From: CTSoil-075 sp042610375
GTDB lineage: Bacteria; Bacillota; Negativicutes; DSM-13327
Direction: 5' to 3'
Assembly: GCF_042610375.1 (NCBI RefSeq)
Contig: NZ_JBGJZL010000002.1
Coordinates: 372,001 to 436,000, forward strand
DNA length: 64,000 nucleotides
The translations under genes and the position numbers were made by a program. Below are positions 34,601-42,206 of this stretch, piece by piece (the first letter of the stretch is position 1; every line of letters starts with the position of its first letter). The notes below the pieces were generated by a model. That model had not been told where the DNA came from. It saw only the letters and a list, made by a program, of their open reading frames with translations, and did no database searches.

Positions 34601-35229
34601 GGATTGAGTGCTTTTCTTCTAAATTCATCAACTGCATCCTGATCGACTAATTGAGCTAATTCATCATATTCAAGAACTTCGATTTTTTGTACTTCATGAG
34701 AAGTTCGAAAGCCATCAAAAAAATTGAGGAAAGGAACACGCCCTTTAATGGCCGATAGATGGGCTACTCCTGCCAAATCCATCACTTGCTGTACGCTACT
34801 TTCAGCGAGCAAGGCAAATCCGGTTTGGCGAGTCGCCATCACATCTTGATGATCACCAAAGATACTTAGTGCATTTGCACCTAGAGCTCTCGCACTGACA
34901 TGAAATACAGCTGGTAAAAGTTCACCAGCAATTTTATACATGTTAGGAATCATGAGTAGCAGGCCTTGGGATGCCGTATAAGTAGTCGTTAATGCACCAG
35001 CGTGCAGGGAACCGTGTACGGCTCCAGCTGCACCTGCTTCTGATTGCATTTCCACAATTTGCATTTTTTGTCCAAAAATATTTTTTCGACCTTGAGCAGA
35101 CCATTCATCAGCATGCTCTGCCATATTTGTTGACGGAGTAATCGGATAAATGGCCGCTACATCGGTAAAGGCATAAGAAATATGAGCTGCAGCTGTATTA
35201 CCATCCATTGTTTGCATTTTTCTTGCCAT
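31684..35229 (-). CDS. nifJ: Pyruvate:ferredoxin (flavodoxin) oxidoreductase
   Basis: A 1181-residue single-chain enzyme that converts pyruvate and CoA to acetyl-CoA, CO2 and reduced ferredoxin. All domains are in the usual order: the N-terminal pyrimidine-binding domain (AYPITPSTNMAEHADEW type), the gamma region (GVGGKDVIPSHIHGIF), two [4Fe-4S] motifs (CIQCNQCSYVCP; CTGCGNCAQVCP), a further cluster ligand region (CAGCGETPY), and the thiamine-pyrophosphate domain (GGDGWAYDIGFGG and VYSNTGGQSSKSTPT). Full family length with no missing motif. It lies 33 bp after the amino-acid permease gene in the threonine/serine cluster, placing pyruvate from serine directly at its substrate site. Confidence 0.96.
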   Translation of the reverse strand: MARKMQTMDGNTAAAHISYAFTDVAAIYPITPSTNMAEHADEWSAQGRKNIFGQKMQIVEMQSEAGAAGAVHGSLHAGALTTTYTASQGLLLMIPNMYKIAGELLPAVFHVSARALGANALSIFGDHQDVMATRQTGFALLAESSVQQVMDLAGVAHLSAIKGRVPFLNFFDGFRTSHEVQKIEVLEYDELAQLVDQDAVDEFRRKALNPDHPVIKGTVQNSDIYFQQREVSNRYYEALPEIVENYMAEINKLTGRDYHLFNYHGAADADRMIIAMGSVCEAIEETVDYLNAKGEKVGLLTVHLYRPFSLEHFFKYIPKTVKKIAVLDRTKELGSFAEPLYLDVKAVFSGREWQPTIVGGRCGVGGKDVIPSHIHGIFENLNQQQPKDHFTVGIVDDITHTSLPLGEDIDTTAVGTTACKFWGLGSDGTVGANKSAITIIGDHTDMYAQAYFAYDSKKSGGVTISHLRFGKNPIKSPYLINKADFIACHNQSYVDKYNVLEGLKRGGNFLLNCNWTEQELDKNLPAAMKRYLFKNHVNFYTLDAVGIAQEIGLGVRINMIMQSAFFKIANIIPVEDAVTYLKKAVVKSYGNKGEKIVNMNHAAIDKGVQGIVKITIPHSWGDAHDESPIEGKVPAFISNILVPMNRQEGDQLPVSAFVGMEDGTFPMGTAAYEKRGIAINIPCWLPENCIQCNQCSYVCPHAAIRPILSNAEELKNAPTGFTTKPATGAKDLNFRIAISAYDCTGCGNCAQVCPSKQKSLEMKPLETQLEQADLWNYAISISPKVNPLNPLTVKGSQFEQPLLEFSGACAGCGETPYAKLVTQLFGDRMMVANATGCSSVWGASAPSMPYTKNHQGHGPAWGNSLFEDNAEYGLGMLLGVKQLREKLAQNITAAGELDIEPELKVACKEWLIHKDQGKNTRDRANQLIANLEKYKDNNPLLNEIYKNKDFMVKRSQWIFGGDGWAYDIGFGGLDHVLASGQDLNILVFDTEVYSNTGGQSSKSTPTAAIAKLAASGKSTKKKDLGMIAMSYGYVYVAQIAMGADKNQTIKAIAEAEAYPGPSLIIAYAPCINHGLKVGMGCSHLEAKRAVDSGYWSLYRYNPQLKDVGQKAFALDSKEPTMNFQEFLMGEVRYSSLKKQFPEAAGALFEKTEKDATDRLESYRRLASQYDTIIQEVAATKE

Positions 35230-35262
35230 AAATGAATCCCTTCTTTCTCTATAATAAGATTT

Positions 35263-36657
35263 TTATTTAGCAGCTTCTTGCACTTCTTCTAACTCTTCAT
35301 TTTCCTGTCTTTTTCCCATACCAGAAGCATAATAACTTACAGTAACGATTGCGCAGAATACGGCTCCGACAATTAATGATACACGAGTATCTGCATTAAA
35401 CCACATTCCAATCAATACTAAGGTTAAAAAGATGATGGTTGCATAGTTGCTGATCGGGAAGAAAGGAGATGTGAATGGATGGTCTTTTATTTCATCTTTC
35501 CATTTCTTTCTGAATTTAAATTGACTAAATGCCAATACAAACCACGGAATCATTCCTGGAAGAATGCTTGCACTATAGATATAAAGAAATAGCTTGGAGT
35601 CTGGAATAAAGAAATTAAAAACAACTCCTAATAATAGGCAGGCGATTGTTGTCATAATACTATTTCTTGGTACACCGCTTTCAGATACTTTGCCAAAAAA
35701 TTTAGGAGCTTGGCCATTTTCAGCTAATGTATAAAGCATTCTTCCAGCGCTATAAATACCGCTATTACAACCTGACATGGCTGCTGTCAGAACAACGAAA
35801 TTAATAATACCAGCAGCGGCAACAATACCAACTTTAGCAAAGGTCATAACAAAAGGACTACCAATTGCACCAATTTGGTTCCAAGGATAAATGGAAATAA
35901 TAACAAAGATTGCACCAACATAAAAAATTAAAATACGCCAGATAATATTTTGGATAGCTTTGCGTAATGTATTTTTAGGATCTTCAGCTTCACCAGCTGT
36001 AATTCCAACTAATTCTACGCCTTGATAAGCAGCTGTTACGAGACAGAGAGCAAACAAGAAACCTTCTAAACCGCCAGCGAAGAACCCACCATGGATATAA
36101 AGGTTTTCGATACCAATTGGTATGCCGCCATTACCTAAACCGAAGAAAATCATTCCCGTACCAATTACAAGCATCGCGACAATTGCAACGACTTTAATCA
36201 TAGCAAACCAAAATTCGAATTCCCCATAATATTTTACAGCCGCTAAATTAGCTGCCGCAACGATTCCTACCCCTGCCAAAGCCGGCAGCCATTGGGGAAG
36301 ATCAGGGAACCAATAACTCACGTAAATTCCAATGGCCGTAACTTCTGACATTCCGACCGTAACCCACAAGAACCAATAACACCAAGCGGTCAAGTAGCCA
36401 GCTAACGGGCTCACATATTTATGAGCATAGGTCGCAAAAGAGCCTGTAACTGGTTCGAGAAAGAGCATTTCTCCCATGATACGCATGACAAAAAACATAA
36501 CAATACCAGCTAAGGCGTAAGCCAATAACACAGAAGGACCAGCCCATTTTATTGTGCTCGCTGAACCCATAAACAACCCAACACCAATCGTACCTCCGAG
36601 TGCAATCAGTTCGATATGCCGCGCCTTCAGACCTCTGGTTAATTGTTTTTCTTCCAT
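35263..36657 (-). CDS. Amino acid permease (APC superfamily, AAT type)
   Basis: A 464-residue permease with 12 helices. The N-terminal signature LTRGLKARHIELIALGGTIGVGLFMGSA is characteristic of the AAT group (proline, GABA, aromatic or threonine/serine carriers), and EAEDPKNTLRKAIQNIIWRI is the conserved loop after helix 6. Given its place between threonine dehydratase (17 bp) and the pyruvate oxidoreductase, uptake of serine or threonine is the most likely role, though the sequence alone does not prove it. The start is ATG 36657; the GTG at 36666 lies in the ribosome site. Confidence 0.88.
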   Translation of the reverse strand: MEEKQLTRGLKARHIELIALGGTIGVGLFMGSASTIKWAGPSVLLAYALAGIVMFFVMRIMGEMLFLEPVTGSFATYAHKYVSPLAGYLTAWCYWFLWVTVGMSEVTAIGIYVSYWFPDLPQWLPALAGVGIVAAANLAAVKYYGEFEFWFAMIKVVAIVAMLVIGTGMIFFGLGNGGIPIGIENLYIHGGFFAGGLEGFLFALCLVTAAYQGVELVGITAGEAEDPKNTLRKAIQNIIWRILIFYVGAIFVIISIYPWNQIGAIGSPFVMTFAKVGIVAAAGIINFVVLTAAMSGCNSGIYSAGRMLYTLAENGQAPKFFGKVSESGVPRNSIMTTIACLLLGVVFNFFIPDSKLFLYIYSASILPGMIPWFVLAFSQFKFRKKWKDEIKDHPFTSPFFPISNYATIIFLTLVLIGMWFNADTRVSLIVGAVFCAIVTVSYYASGMGKRQENEELEEVQEAAK

Positions 36658-36674
36658 AAAAAACACTTCCTTTC

Positions 36675-37883
36675 TTATCGAATATTTACGCTATAGTGAC
36701 GTTCTTCCATGAGTCTTTTTATCTTATAAATTTGTTCATCGTCTGCAGTTTCTAATTCTAATTCTACTCTGGCACAGCCCAAGTCTACATCTCTATTTTC
36801 TCGACTGTGCGTAATTGCGAGTACATTAGCGCCTGCATTGGCAATTAACTGTAATAGTTGCCACAAAACTCCAGGTTTATCTGAAATCATGGTATCAAAG
36901 AATACTTTACGTCCGGATTTTACAAGTCCTTTGTTAATAATGCGCGTCATCGTATTCACATCAATATTTCCACCACTGATGACGGCTGCAATCTTACGAT
37001 TTTTATAGCCTGAAAGCCTATTTAGGATTGCTGCAATACTTGCAGCACCTGCGCCTTCAGCGACAGTTTTAACTCTTTCAAGTAGTAATAAAATTGCACT
37101 TGCTATTTCTTCCTCATCAACAGTGACGATATCATCTACATAATGCTGGACGATATCAAAATTTAAATCGCCAGGAGTTTTAACAGCGATACCATCAGCA
37201 ATCGTTGGAATTCCATCAATTGTCACGACGTGTTTTTGCGAAATTGCTTCTACCATAGACGGCATATTTTTTGTCTGTACACCAATGATTTTTATCGTTG
37301 GCTTTATTTGTTTTAATGCGACTGCCATTCCAGAGATTAGTCCGCCACCGCCGATTGGTACAACTACCACTTCCACATCTGGCAGATCCTCTAACAGTTC
37401 TAAAGCAATCGTTCCCTGACCTGCAATGACCATTGGATCATTAAAGGGATGAACAAATGTGGAATTTTCTTCTGCTTGAATTCGTTTGGCCTCTGCATAC
37501 GCTTCATCGTACACATCACCATGTAAGACTACTTTTGCTCCATACCCACGCGTAGCATTCACTTTTGACAAAGGGGCATGCTTTGGCATCACAATCGTGG
37601 ATTTGATGCCAAAAGTGGTCGCCGCAAGAGCTACCCCTTGGGCATGATTACCAGCAGAAGATGCGATAACACCATTTTTCTTTTCATACTCACTTAGATT
37701 TGCTACTTTGTTGTATGCACCTCTGAGTTTAAAAGAACCAGTTCTTTGTAAATTTTCCATTTTGAGATAAATATGATTACCGCTCATCTCGCTGATGGTA
37801 TTGGTATAGGCTAATCCAGTTCTGCAAATTACCCCATCTAAGATTTTGCGAGCTTTTTGTATCTCTTCTAACGAGACATGCAT
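36675..37883 (-). CDS. Threonine ammonia-lyase (catabolic type with ACT domain)
   Basis: A 402-residue PLP enzyme that deaminates threonine to 2-oxobutyrate and can act on serine. The PLP lysine is in RTGSFKLRGAYNK, the phosphate-binding glycine loop is VPIGGGGLISG, and SSAGNHAQGVA is the substrate loop. The C-terminal 75 residues form a single ACT domain (DTMISDKPGVLWQLLQLIANAGANVLAITH). Length and the single ACT domain match the medium-length form (TdcB/IlvA-like), not the long biosynthetic IlvA. Located 12 bp after ridA, whose product removes the reactive enamine made here. A catabolic rather than biosynthetic role follows from the cluster. Confidence 0.93.
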   Translation of the reverse strand: MHVSLEEIQKARKILDGVICRTGLAYTNTISEMSGNHIYLKMENLQRTGSFKLRGAYNKVANLSEYEKKNGVIASSAGNHAQGVALAATTFGIKSTIVMPKHAPLSKVNATRGYGAKVVLHGDVYDEAYAEAKRIQAEENSTFVHPFNDPMVIAGQGTIALELLEDLPDVEVVVVPIGGGGLISGMAVALKQIKPTIKIIGVQTKNMPSMVEAISQKHVVTIDGIPTIADGIAVKTPGDLNFDIVQHYVDDIVTVDEEEIASAILLLLERVKTVAEGAGAASIAAILNRLSGYKNRKIAAVISGGNIDVNTMTRIINKGLVKSGRKVFFDTMISDKPGVLWQLLQLIANAGANVLAITHSRENRDVDLGCARVELELETADDEQIYKIKRLMEERHYSVNIR

Positions 37884-37895
37884 TTCATCACATCC

Positions 37896-38282
37896 TTACT
37901 TATGTTGGCAGTATGCAACAACTTCTATTTCGACTAAGGAACCTTTTGGTAGATTGGCAACCGCTACGCATGAACGAGCAGGTAGAGTATTAGTAAAGTA
38001 TTTTTCATAGACTTGATTGACAGCAACAAAATCGTCCATATTCAGAATAAAGACCGTGGTTTTTATAACATTGTCAAAATCCACCCCCCCAGCAAGTAAA
38101 ACTTGTTTTAAATTGTCCATTACCTGTTTGGTCTGAGCTTCGATTCCACCTTCAACCAGCATAGCAGTTTTTGGATCAATTGGAATCTGACCTGACGTGA
38201 ATAGATAATCTCCAGCCTTTATCGCTTGGGAATAGGCACCGATTGCGAGAGGAGCTTCTGAAGTTTTGATTATTTCTTGCAT
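37896..38282 (-). CDS. ridA: RidA family enamine/imine deaminase
   Basis: A 128-residue trimeric-type protein. It hydrolyses the 2-aminoacrylate and 2-aminocrotonate released by PLP serine/threonine dehydratases, protecting other PLP enzymes. Recognisable segments are APLAIGAYSQAIKAGDYLFTSGQIP, FDNVIKTTVFILNMDDF and LPARSCVAVANLPKGSLVEIEVVA, the last with the substrate-binding Arg and Glu. The start is ATG 38282, eight bases after AAGGAG; the upstream ATG at 38288 is too close to that site. First structural gene of the threonine/serine cluster and directly followed by the dehydratase. Confidence 0.94.
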   Translation of the reverse strand: MQEIIKTSEAPLAIGAYSQAIKAGDYLFTSGQIPIDPKTAMLVEGGIEAQTKQVMDNLKQVLLAGGVDFDNVIKTTVFILNMDDFVAVNQVYEKYFTNTLPARSCVAVANLPKGSLVEIEVVAYCQHK

Positions 38283-38420
38283 AGTCATTCTCCTTGTCAT
38301 TTTTTTCGTACCATATCATCTATATTTATATCAGGTTATTCCGTGCTGATCGTGTTCTTATGAAGACACTTCAATTCAGGAAATCCTGAAAGGTACCTAA
38401 AAGTCATATGATATCACTAG

Positions 38421-39077
38421 TTATTTCATAGCTAAATAGCGATAAATAGTGCTTTCTGATGTTTTTAAAGTAGTAGCAACTTTTGTAATGGCACCTTTGA
38501 TCTTAAAAATTCCATTTTCACGTAATTCTTGAACAATTGCACTTTTTTCTTCAATTGACATTCTTTCAGCAGAAATATTGTATTTAGCAATTATTTTAGT
38601 TACTGCATCATCCACTACATTATCTAAGGAAGTACTTAAGGATTCTGTCACTTCTTCATTTTCATCCATTCGGACTACATTATTAAATAATGCATTTAGT
38701 GGGAATTCTGTTGGAATCTTATTAATATGATGATCTGGTGAATTTAAAATATTTACACAAAGCATTCCGATTAATTGTCCTTTCTCATCTTTGATATAAT
38801 AGGTAGACGATATTAATTTTTCACCACTATCTGTACGACTGCGATAATTTACGAGAGCATTTTGATTTAAACGGAATTTGTCTTCCAATAATTTAATTCC
38901 TAAATCTGTTAAAGGACATCCCAAATATCGTCCGCTAATATATCCATTTCGAATTGCAATAACAGAATTTTCCACATCTACAATGTCGTGCAAAAGCACT
39001 TCACAATGAGAACCTATGATGTCTGCAATAAAATCCACGAGAGGAATATATAAATTTAGCAATTTTTTGTATCCCAT
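38421..39077 (-). CDS. YheO/DauR-type PAS and HTH transcriptional regulator
   Basis: A 218-residue regulator. Residues about 5-115 match the YheO-like PAS_6 domain (DFIADIIGSHCEVLLHDI; SGRYLGCPLTDLGIKLLEDK). Residues about 150-218 form a DauR-like helix-turn-helix (NGIFKIKGAITKVATTLKTSESTIYRYL). Relatives control D-arginine or amino-acid use, or cysteine-desulfidase genes. It stands 138 bp upstream of ridA, on the same strand, so control of the serine/threonine genes is likely. The start ATG 39077 follows AAGAAGGTGG; the longer frame upstream lacks a ribosome site. No effector can be named. Confidence 0.88.
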   Translation of the reverse strand: MGYKKLLNLYIPLVDFIADIIGSHCEVLLHDIVDVENSVIAIRNGYISGRYLGCPLTDLGIKLLEDKFRLNQNALVNYRSRTDSGEKLISSTYYIKDEKGQLIGMLCVNILNSPDHHINKIPTEFPLNALFNNVVRMDENEEVTESLSTSLDNVVDDAVTKIIAKYNISAERMSIEEKSAIVQELRENGIFKIKGAITKVATTLKTSESTIYRYLAMK

Positions 39078-39270
39078 AAATCCACCTTCTTGTTGTTTGA
39101 ATTTTCTATATTGCATGTATTCTCTAAAAAATAATAAATTCCTTCCATGATAATAAATTTTTATTATCATTTTAAAAAGTCTTAATCACAGTATTAGAAG
39201 TAAAGGATAAAATATACATCTAAGGTAAAATTATATTTCATCAATAAAGTAATCTAAGTATCGTAAAATC

Positions 39271-39320
39271 AAAAAAGCCTTTTATTACCTACACTAGAAT
39301 AGATAATAAAAGGCTTTTTT
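39271..39320 (-). terminator. Terminator of the nitroreductase gene
   Basis: A perfect 17-bp stem (39271-39287 with 39304-39320) with A6 and T6 at its base, 33 bp after the stop on the minus strand. Confidence 0.88.
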
Positions 39321-39352
39321 GGATTTTATTTTGAGAAGCTTTTATGAATAGC

Positions 39353-39937
39353 TTATTTTATAATAGTTACAGTACCTTCTTTGCGTGGAGTCGCTTTCGG
39401 TTGATTGCCTGACACATATCCTAAGGCAGCTGCACCACATATTTTATAATTTTCTGGAATACCAAATGTCGTTAATACTTCTCGGATTTTTGGTTGATCG
39501 CCAAACCAAGTCAATTGGTTGATCCAACATGAACCCATATGTAATGAATGTGCAGCTAAAAAAATATTTTGCAGAGCTACTGAGGAATCAGCCATAGCAT
39601 TTGAATACTCTCGATCATTAGACACGATAATTAGAGTAGGAGCATGGTAATAAAAGTTATAACGATTACTTTCTGCTGCTTTTTTACCGGATACTTTTGA
39701 ACGATATGTTGTATTATCAATAATCAAATCTTTAAAAGCTTCACGCACATGGGCATTGAGTTCTTTGAGTTTTTCTTCATTTTGTACAACAGAAAAATGC
39801 CAAGATTGAGAATTGCCACCACTTGGTGCATATTGAGCCGCTTTTATAATTGCCTCCAGCTCAGTATCTAAGATTTGCTCTTTCTGATAGGCTCTGATAC
39901 TTCTACGAGTTAAAATATTTTGTAAAATCTCATTCAA
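39353..39937 (-). CDS. Nitroreductase family protein
   Basis: A 194-residue FMN-dependent oxidoreductase of the NfsB-like fold. The FMN-binding opening ILTRRSIRAYQKEQI, the segment AAQYAPSGGNSQSWHF and the C-terminal CGAAALGYVSGNQPKATPRK are all present. Such enzymes reduce nitro compounds, quinones or flavins with NAD(P)H; the natural substrate is not predictable. Monocistronic, with its own terminator; the ATG 39937 follows a GAGGAATATTACTT site. Between two unrelated units. Confidence 0.9.
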   Translation of the reverse strand: MNEILQNILTRRSIRAYQKEQILDTELEAIIKAAQYAPSGGNSQSWHFSVVQNEEKLKELNAHVREAFKDLIIDNTTYRSKVSGKKAAESNRYNFYYHAPTLIIVSNDREYSNAMADSSVALQNIFLAAHSLHMGSCWINQLTWFGDQPKIREVLTTFGIPENYKICGAAALGYVSGNQPKATPRKEGTVTIIK

Positions 39938-40055
39938 GTAATATTCCTCCTCATTTTTAAATCATAGTAAGATGACTTATTTCAGATATATGTATATACA
40001 TGTTAACTTATGGTATATTGAATGTCAAACATTAACTTTTTAGGAGAATAGATAG

Positions 40056-40652
40056 TCAATTTTCTTGATCCAAATAGTTTAACTCATCCAAAGATAAGAA
40101 AAAACTAGGTGAAAATACTTCCATGAAATAATTAACCTCAGGCAAATTGCTCTCTGCCAGCTCTTGTCGGAGCATTTTTAAAGCAACAGAAAATTCCTGA
40201 TTACCAACTTTGAGCTCCTCAACGCATTTTAGATAGGCACTAATTTTGTCTGCTGCTTTAACAAGCCGCCATAACTCTGCATCTTCTTCCTGGTATATCA
40301 GTAGGTTCTGGTAATAACTTTTCAACTCATTGGGTAACATATTATACATCTTCTTTTGCGCCATCCCCTCAATGTCTTTATAGACAGTTTTAATCTGGGG
40401 ATTAAAATATTTTACAGGAGTTGGTAGATCTCCAGTGAAAATCTCAGAGATTTCATGATACATGCCAATCAAAGCGACTTTTCCAACGTCGAGCTCTCCA
40501 CCGAAATGTGTATTTCGAATGACAGCCAAGTTGTGAGCAATCATGCCAACTTGAAGGCTATGCTCTTGGATGTTTTCCATTGTTGTATTTCGCATAAGCC
40601 CCCAACGTTGGATAAATTTCATTCGGGATAAAAAAGCAAAAAAATGACTCAT
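40056..40652 (-). CDS. yfbR: 5'-deoxynucleotidase (YfbR family, HD domain)
   Basis: A 198-residue metal-dependent HD phosphohydrolase that dephosphorylates deoxyribonucleoside 5'-monophosphates. The signature RMKFIQRWGLMRNTTMENIQEHSLQVGMIAHNLA is almost diagnostic, with metal ligands His (EHS), His-Glu in MYHEISEIFTGDLPTPVKY and Asp in VKAADKISAYLK. Length equals the E. coli protein. It lies 15 bp after the small Cys-rich gene and downstream of a methyltransferase gene, probably cotranscribed. Confidence 0.93.
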   Translation of the reverse strand: MSHFFAFLSRMKFIQRWGLMRNTTMENIQEHSLQVGMIAHNLAVIRNTHFGGELDVGKVALIGMYHEISEIFTGDLPTPVKYFNPQIKTVYKDIEGMAQKKMYNMLPNELKSYYQNLLIYQEEDAELWRLVKAADKISAYLKCVEELKVGNQEFSVALKMLRQELAESNLPEVNYFMEVFSPSFFLSLDELNYLDQEN

Positions 40653-40667
40653 CGTGTTTACCTTTCT

Positions 40668-40847
40668 TTAACGCCTTTCAGATTTTTCAACATATGCTAA
40701 ACAGTCTTGGCCCGATGACTGTCTAACGACTTCACAAGGTAATCGACTACTTTTAAACCCAATTGCTTTACAACCATAAGGAAAGTGCTTATCCCAAGTT
40801 GTATATAGATAAATGCAGCGTGTACAAAAAGGTTTTTTACTATCCAC
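40668..40847 (-). CDS. Conserved 59-residue Cys-rich protein
   Basis: A 59-residue protein. Five Cys are placed as CTRC, GCKAIG, PCEV and QDC, in a frame with aromatic and charged residues typical of coding sequence (YTTWDKHFPYGCKAIGFK; RQSSGQDCLAY). I recall the WDKxFPxGCKAxGFK pattern from small conserved proteins in Firmicutes, some of them labelled uracil-DNA glycosylase without good reason; this is from memory. Zinc binding is likely from the Cys spacing. Translation starts at GTG 40847 after AGAGGTGAG. A longer opening in another frame (40697-40891) covers the same DNA but lacks family likeness. Lies between a methyltransferase and yfbR. Confidence 0.72.
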   Translation of the reverse strand: MDSKKPFCTRCIYLYTTWDKHFPYGCKAIGFKSSRLPCEVVRQSSGQDCLAYVEKSERR

Positions 40848-40877
40848 AATCTCACCTCTAGGAATAACTTTGGTTGT

Positions 40878-41489
40878 TTATTTTTTACCAATCATGATAA
40901 ACAAGGAATAGTTTGTATTTACATCTTCAATGATTTTTTGATCATGATAAAAAGTCGAGGATTCTATCTTTTTAAACCCACTTTTTTCAAGACTGCTTTT
41001 TAAATCTGTTTGATTAAATCCATTATGACCAGTAAAATCTTTCTCCAATTGATGAAAACTGCCATCATCTTCATCAAGTTCAACAATGCATATCGATCCA
41101 TTATTTTTTAATAAGCAATATAAGCTTGCCAAAGTCTTGTCGATATCTAGAACATGGTGTAATGCCATTGAGGTATAAATTAAATCATATTTTGGTATTA
41201 ACAAATTTTCATCATTAATATCTCCTTGATAAGCGATCATATTATTAACTTTATATTGTTGAATCTTTGCATTTAATGTATCGATCATACCTTGGGATGT
41301 GTCAATACAGGTTATGTCTTTAAGCTTGTCATGAAGATTAAAGCTAATGAGCCCTGTCCCGCAACCAAACTCTAGGGCACTATAAGACTTGTTTAGTTGA
41401 ACGGAATGAGTGATCTGCTTTGCAATGACTGTTGCTCTTTTGATTCTTTTTTCATTATCCCAACTTATGGCCTGAATATTAAAATCCAT
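40878..41489 (-). CDS. Class I SAM-dependent methyltransferase
   Basis: A 203-residue methyltransferase of the Methyltransf_11/25 type. Motif I LEFGCGTGLISF, the acidic CIDTSQGMIDTL (motif II region) and DLIYTSMALHHVLDIDKTL (motif IV with post-motif HH) are clear. The substrate is unknown; relatives act on small molecules. Starts at ATG 41489 after GGGAGATGG; an in-frame ATG at 41504 is possible. It is followed at 30 bp by the 59-residue Cys-rich gene and then yfbR. Confidence 0.88.
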   Translation of the reverse strand: MDFNIQAISWDNEKRIKRATVIAKQITHSVQLNKSYSALEFGCGTGLISFNLHDKLKDITCIDTSQGMIDTLNAKIQQYKVNNMIAYQGDINDENLLIPKYDLIYTSMALHHVLDIDKTLASLYCLLKNNGSICIVELDEDDGSFHQLEKDFTGHNGFNQTDLKSSLEKSGFKKIESSTFYHDQKIIEDVNTNYSLFIMIGKK

Positions 41490-41530
41490 CTTTCCATCTC
41501 CCATTTATCCTACCTTGTATTATCTTTATT

Positions 41531-42109
41531 TTATAAAGAATTTATATCAATTGCATACTCTATTTTACGTGCCACTTCTTGTGATAAGTTTGCACTAAAT
41601 AATTGTTTTAGTAAATAAAAACCCAATTCTAACCCTGAACTGACTCCACCTGATGTAATGATTTTTCCATCTTGGACTACTTTTGAAGAAATAACGTTTA
41701 CGGAATATGATTCTAGCTCGGAAAAAGCCGTATGATAAGTCGTTGCTTTCTTACCTGTCAGTAAACCAGCCTCTGCCAGCAAAAAAGCCCCTGTGCAAAC
41801 AGAGGTAACATAGGTAGCGGCGATCATTTGCTTTTGAATGAACTCTTTGATAGGGGTGCTTTTCATCGCGTCTATTCTGCCTTTACCGCCTGGGATGACT
41901 AAAACGTCTAAATTAGGACAATCTTGCAGAGTCATATCAGGGATGATTTTCATACCATTAAAGCCGTAGATTAACTCGGCAGTTTCAGCGACGAGCAGGA
42001 CCTTAGTACTGCTTGGCTGTATTTTATTCACGTAGCTTAACACCTCAAAAGGACCTACAAAATCCAATTCTTCTACTTGAGGAAATATAAGTATACCGAT
42101 TGTTACCAT
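41531..42109 (-). CDS. DJ-1/PfpI family protein (isonitrile hydratase-like)
   Basis: A 193-residue member of the DJ-1/PfpI superfamily. The nucleophile elbow Cys is in TSVCTGAFLLAEAGLLTGKKATTYH, and the conserved Glu of the triad region in EELDFVGPFEVL. This arrangement (CTGAFLLAxAGLLxGxxAT) matches the isonitrile hydratase/InhA-like and AraC-associated subgroup rather than the stress protease PfpI. The substrate is not known. The start is taken as ATG 42109, eight bases after GAGGAG; ATG 42115 is too close. Confidence 0.85.
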   Translation of the reverse strand: MVTIGILIFPQVEELDFVGPFEVLSYVNKIQPSSTKVLLVAETAELIYGFNGMKIIPDMTLQDCPNLDVLVIPGGKGRIDAMKSTPIKEFIQKQMIAATYVTSVCTGAFLLAEAGLLTGKKATTYHTAFSELESYSVNVISSKVVQDGKIITSGGVSSGLELGFYLLKQLFSANLSQEVARKIEYAIDINSL

Positions 42110-42165
42110 ATCCATCACTCCTCTTCTTTTAGCAACGAGTCATTATTTGTATTGGATAGACAAAA

Positions 42166-42192
42166 GACACTAACCAGAAAAAAGTTAGTATC
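42166..42192 (-). terminator. Terminator of the FHA-winged-helix gene
   Basis: A 9-bp stem (42166-42174 with 42184-42192) with one G-U pair on the minus strand, followed by TTTTG; 15 bp after the stop. Confidence 0.65.
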
Positions 42193-42206
42193 TTCTATAT
42201 CATAAC

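Noticed and set aside
40697..40891. A 64-codon minus-strand frame
   Set aside because: It overlaps the 59-residue Cys-rich gene in another frame, lacks a ribosome site at its start and shows no family likeness.
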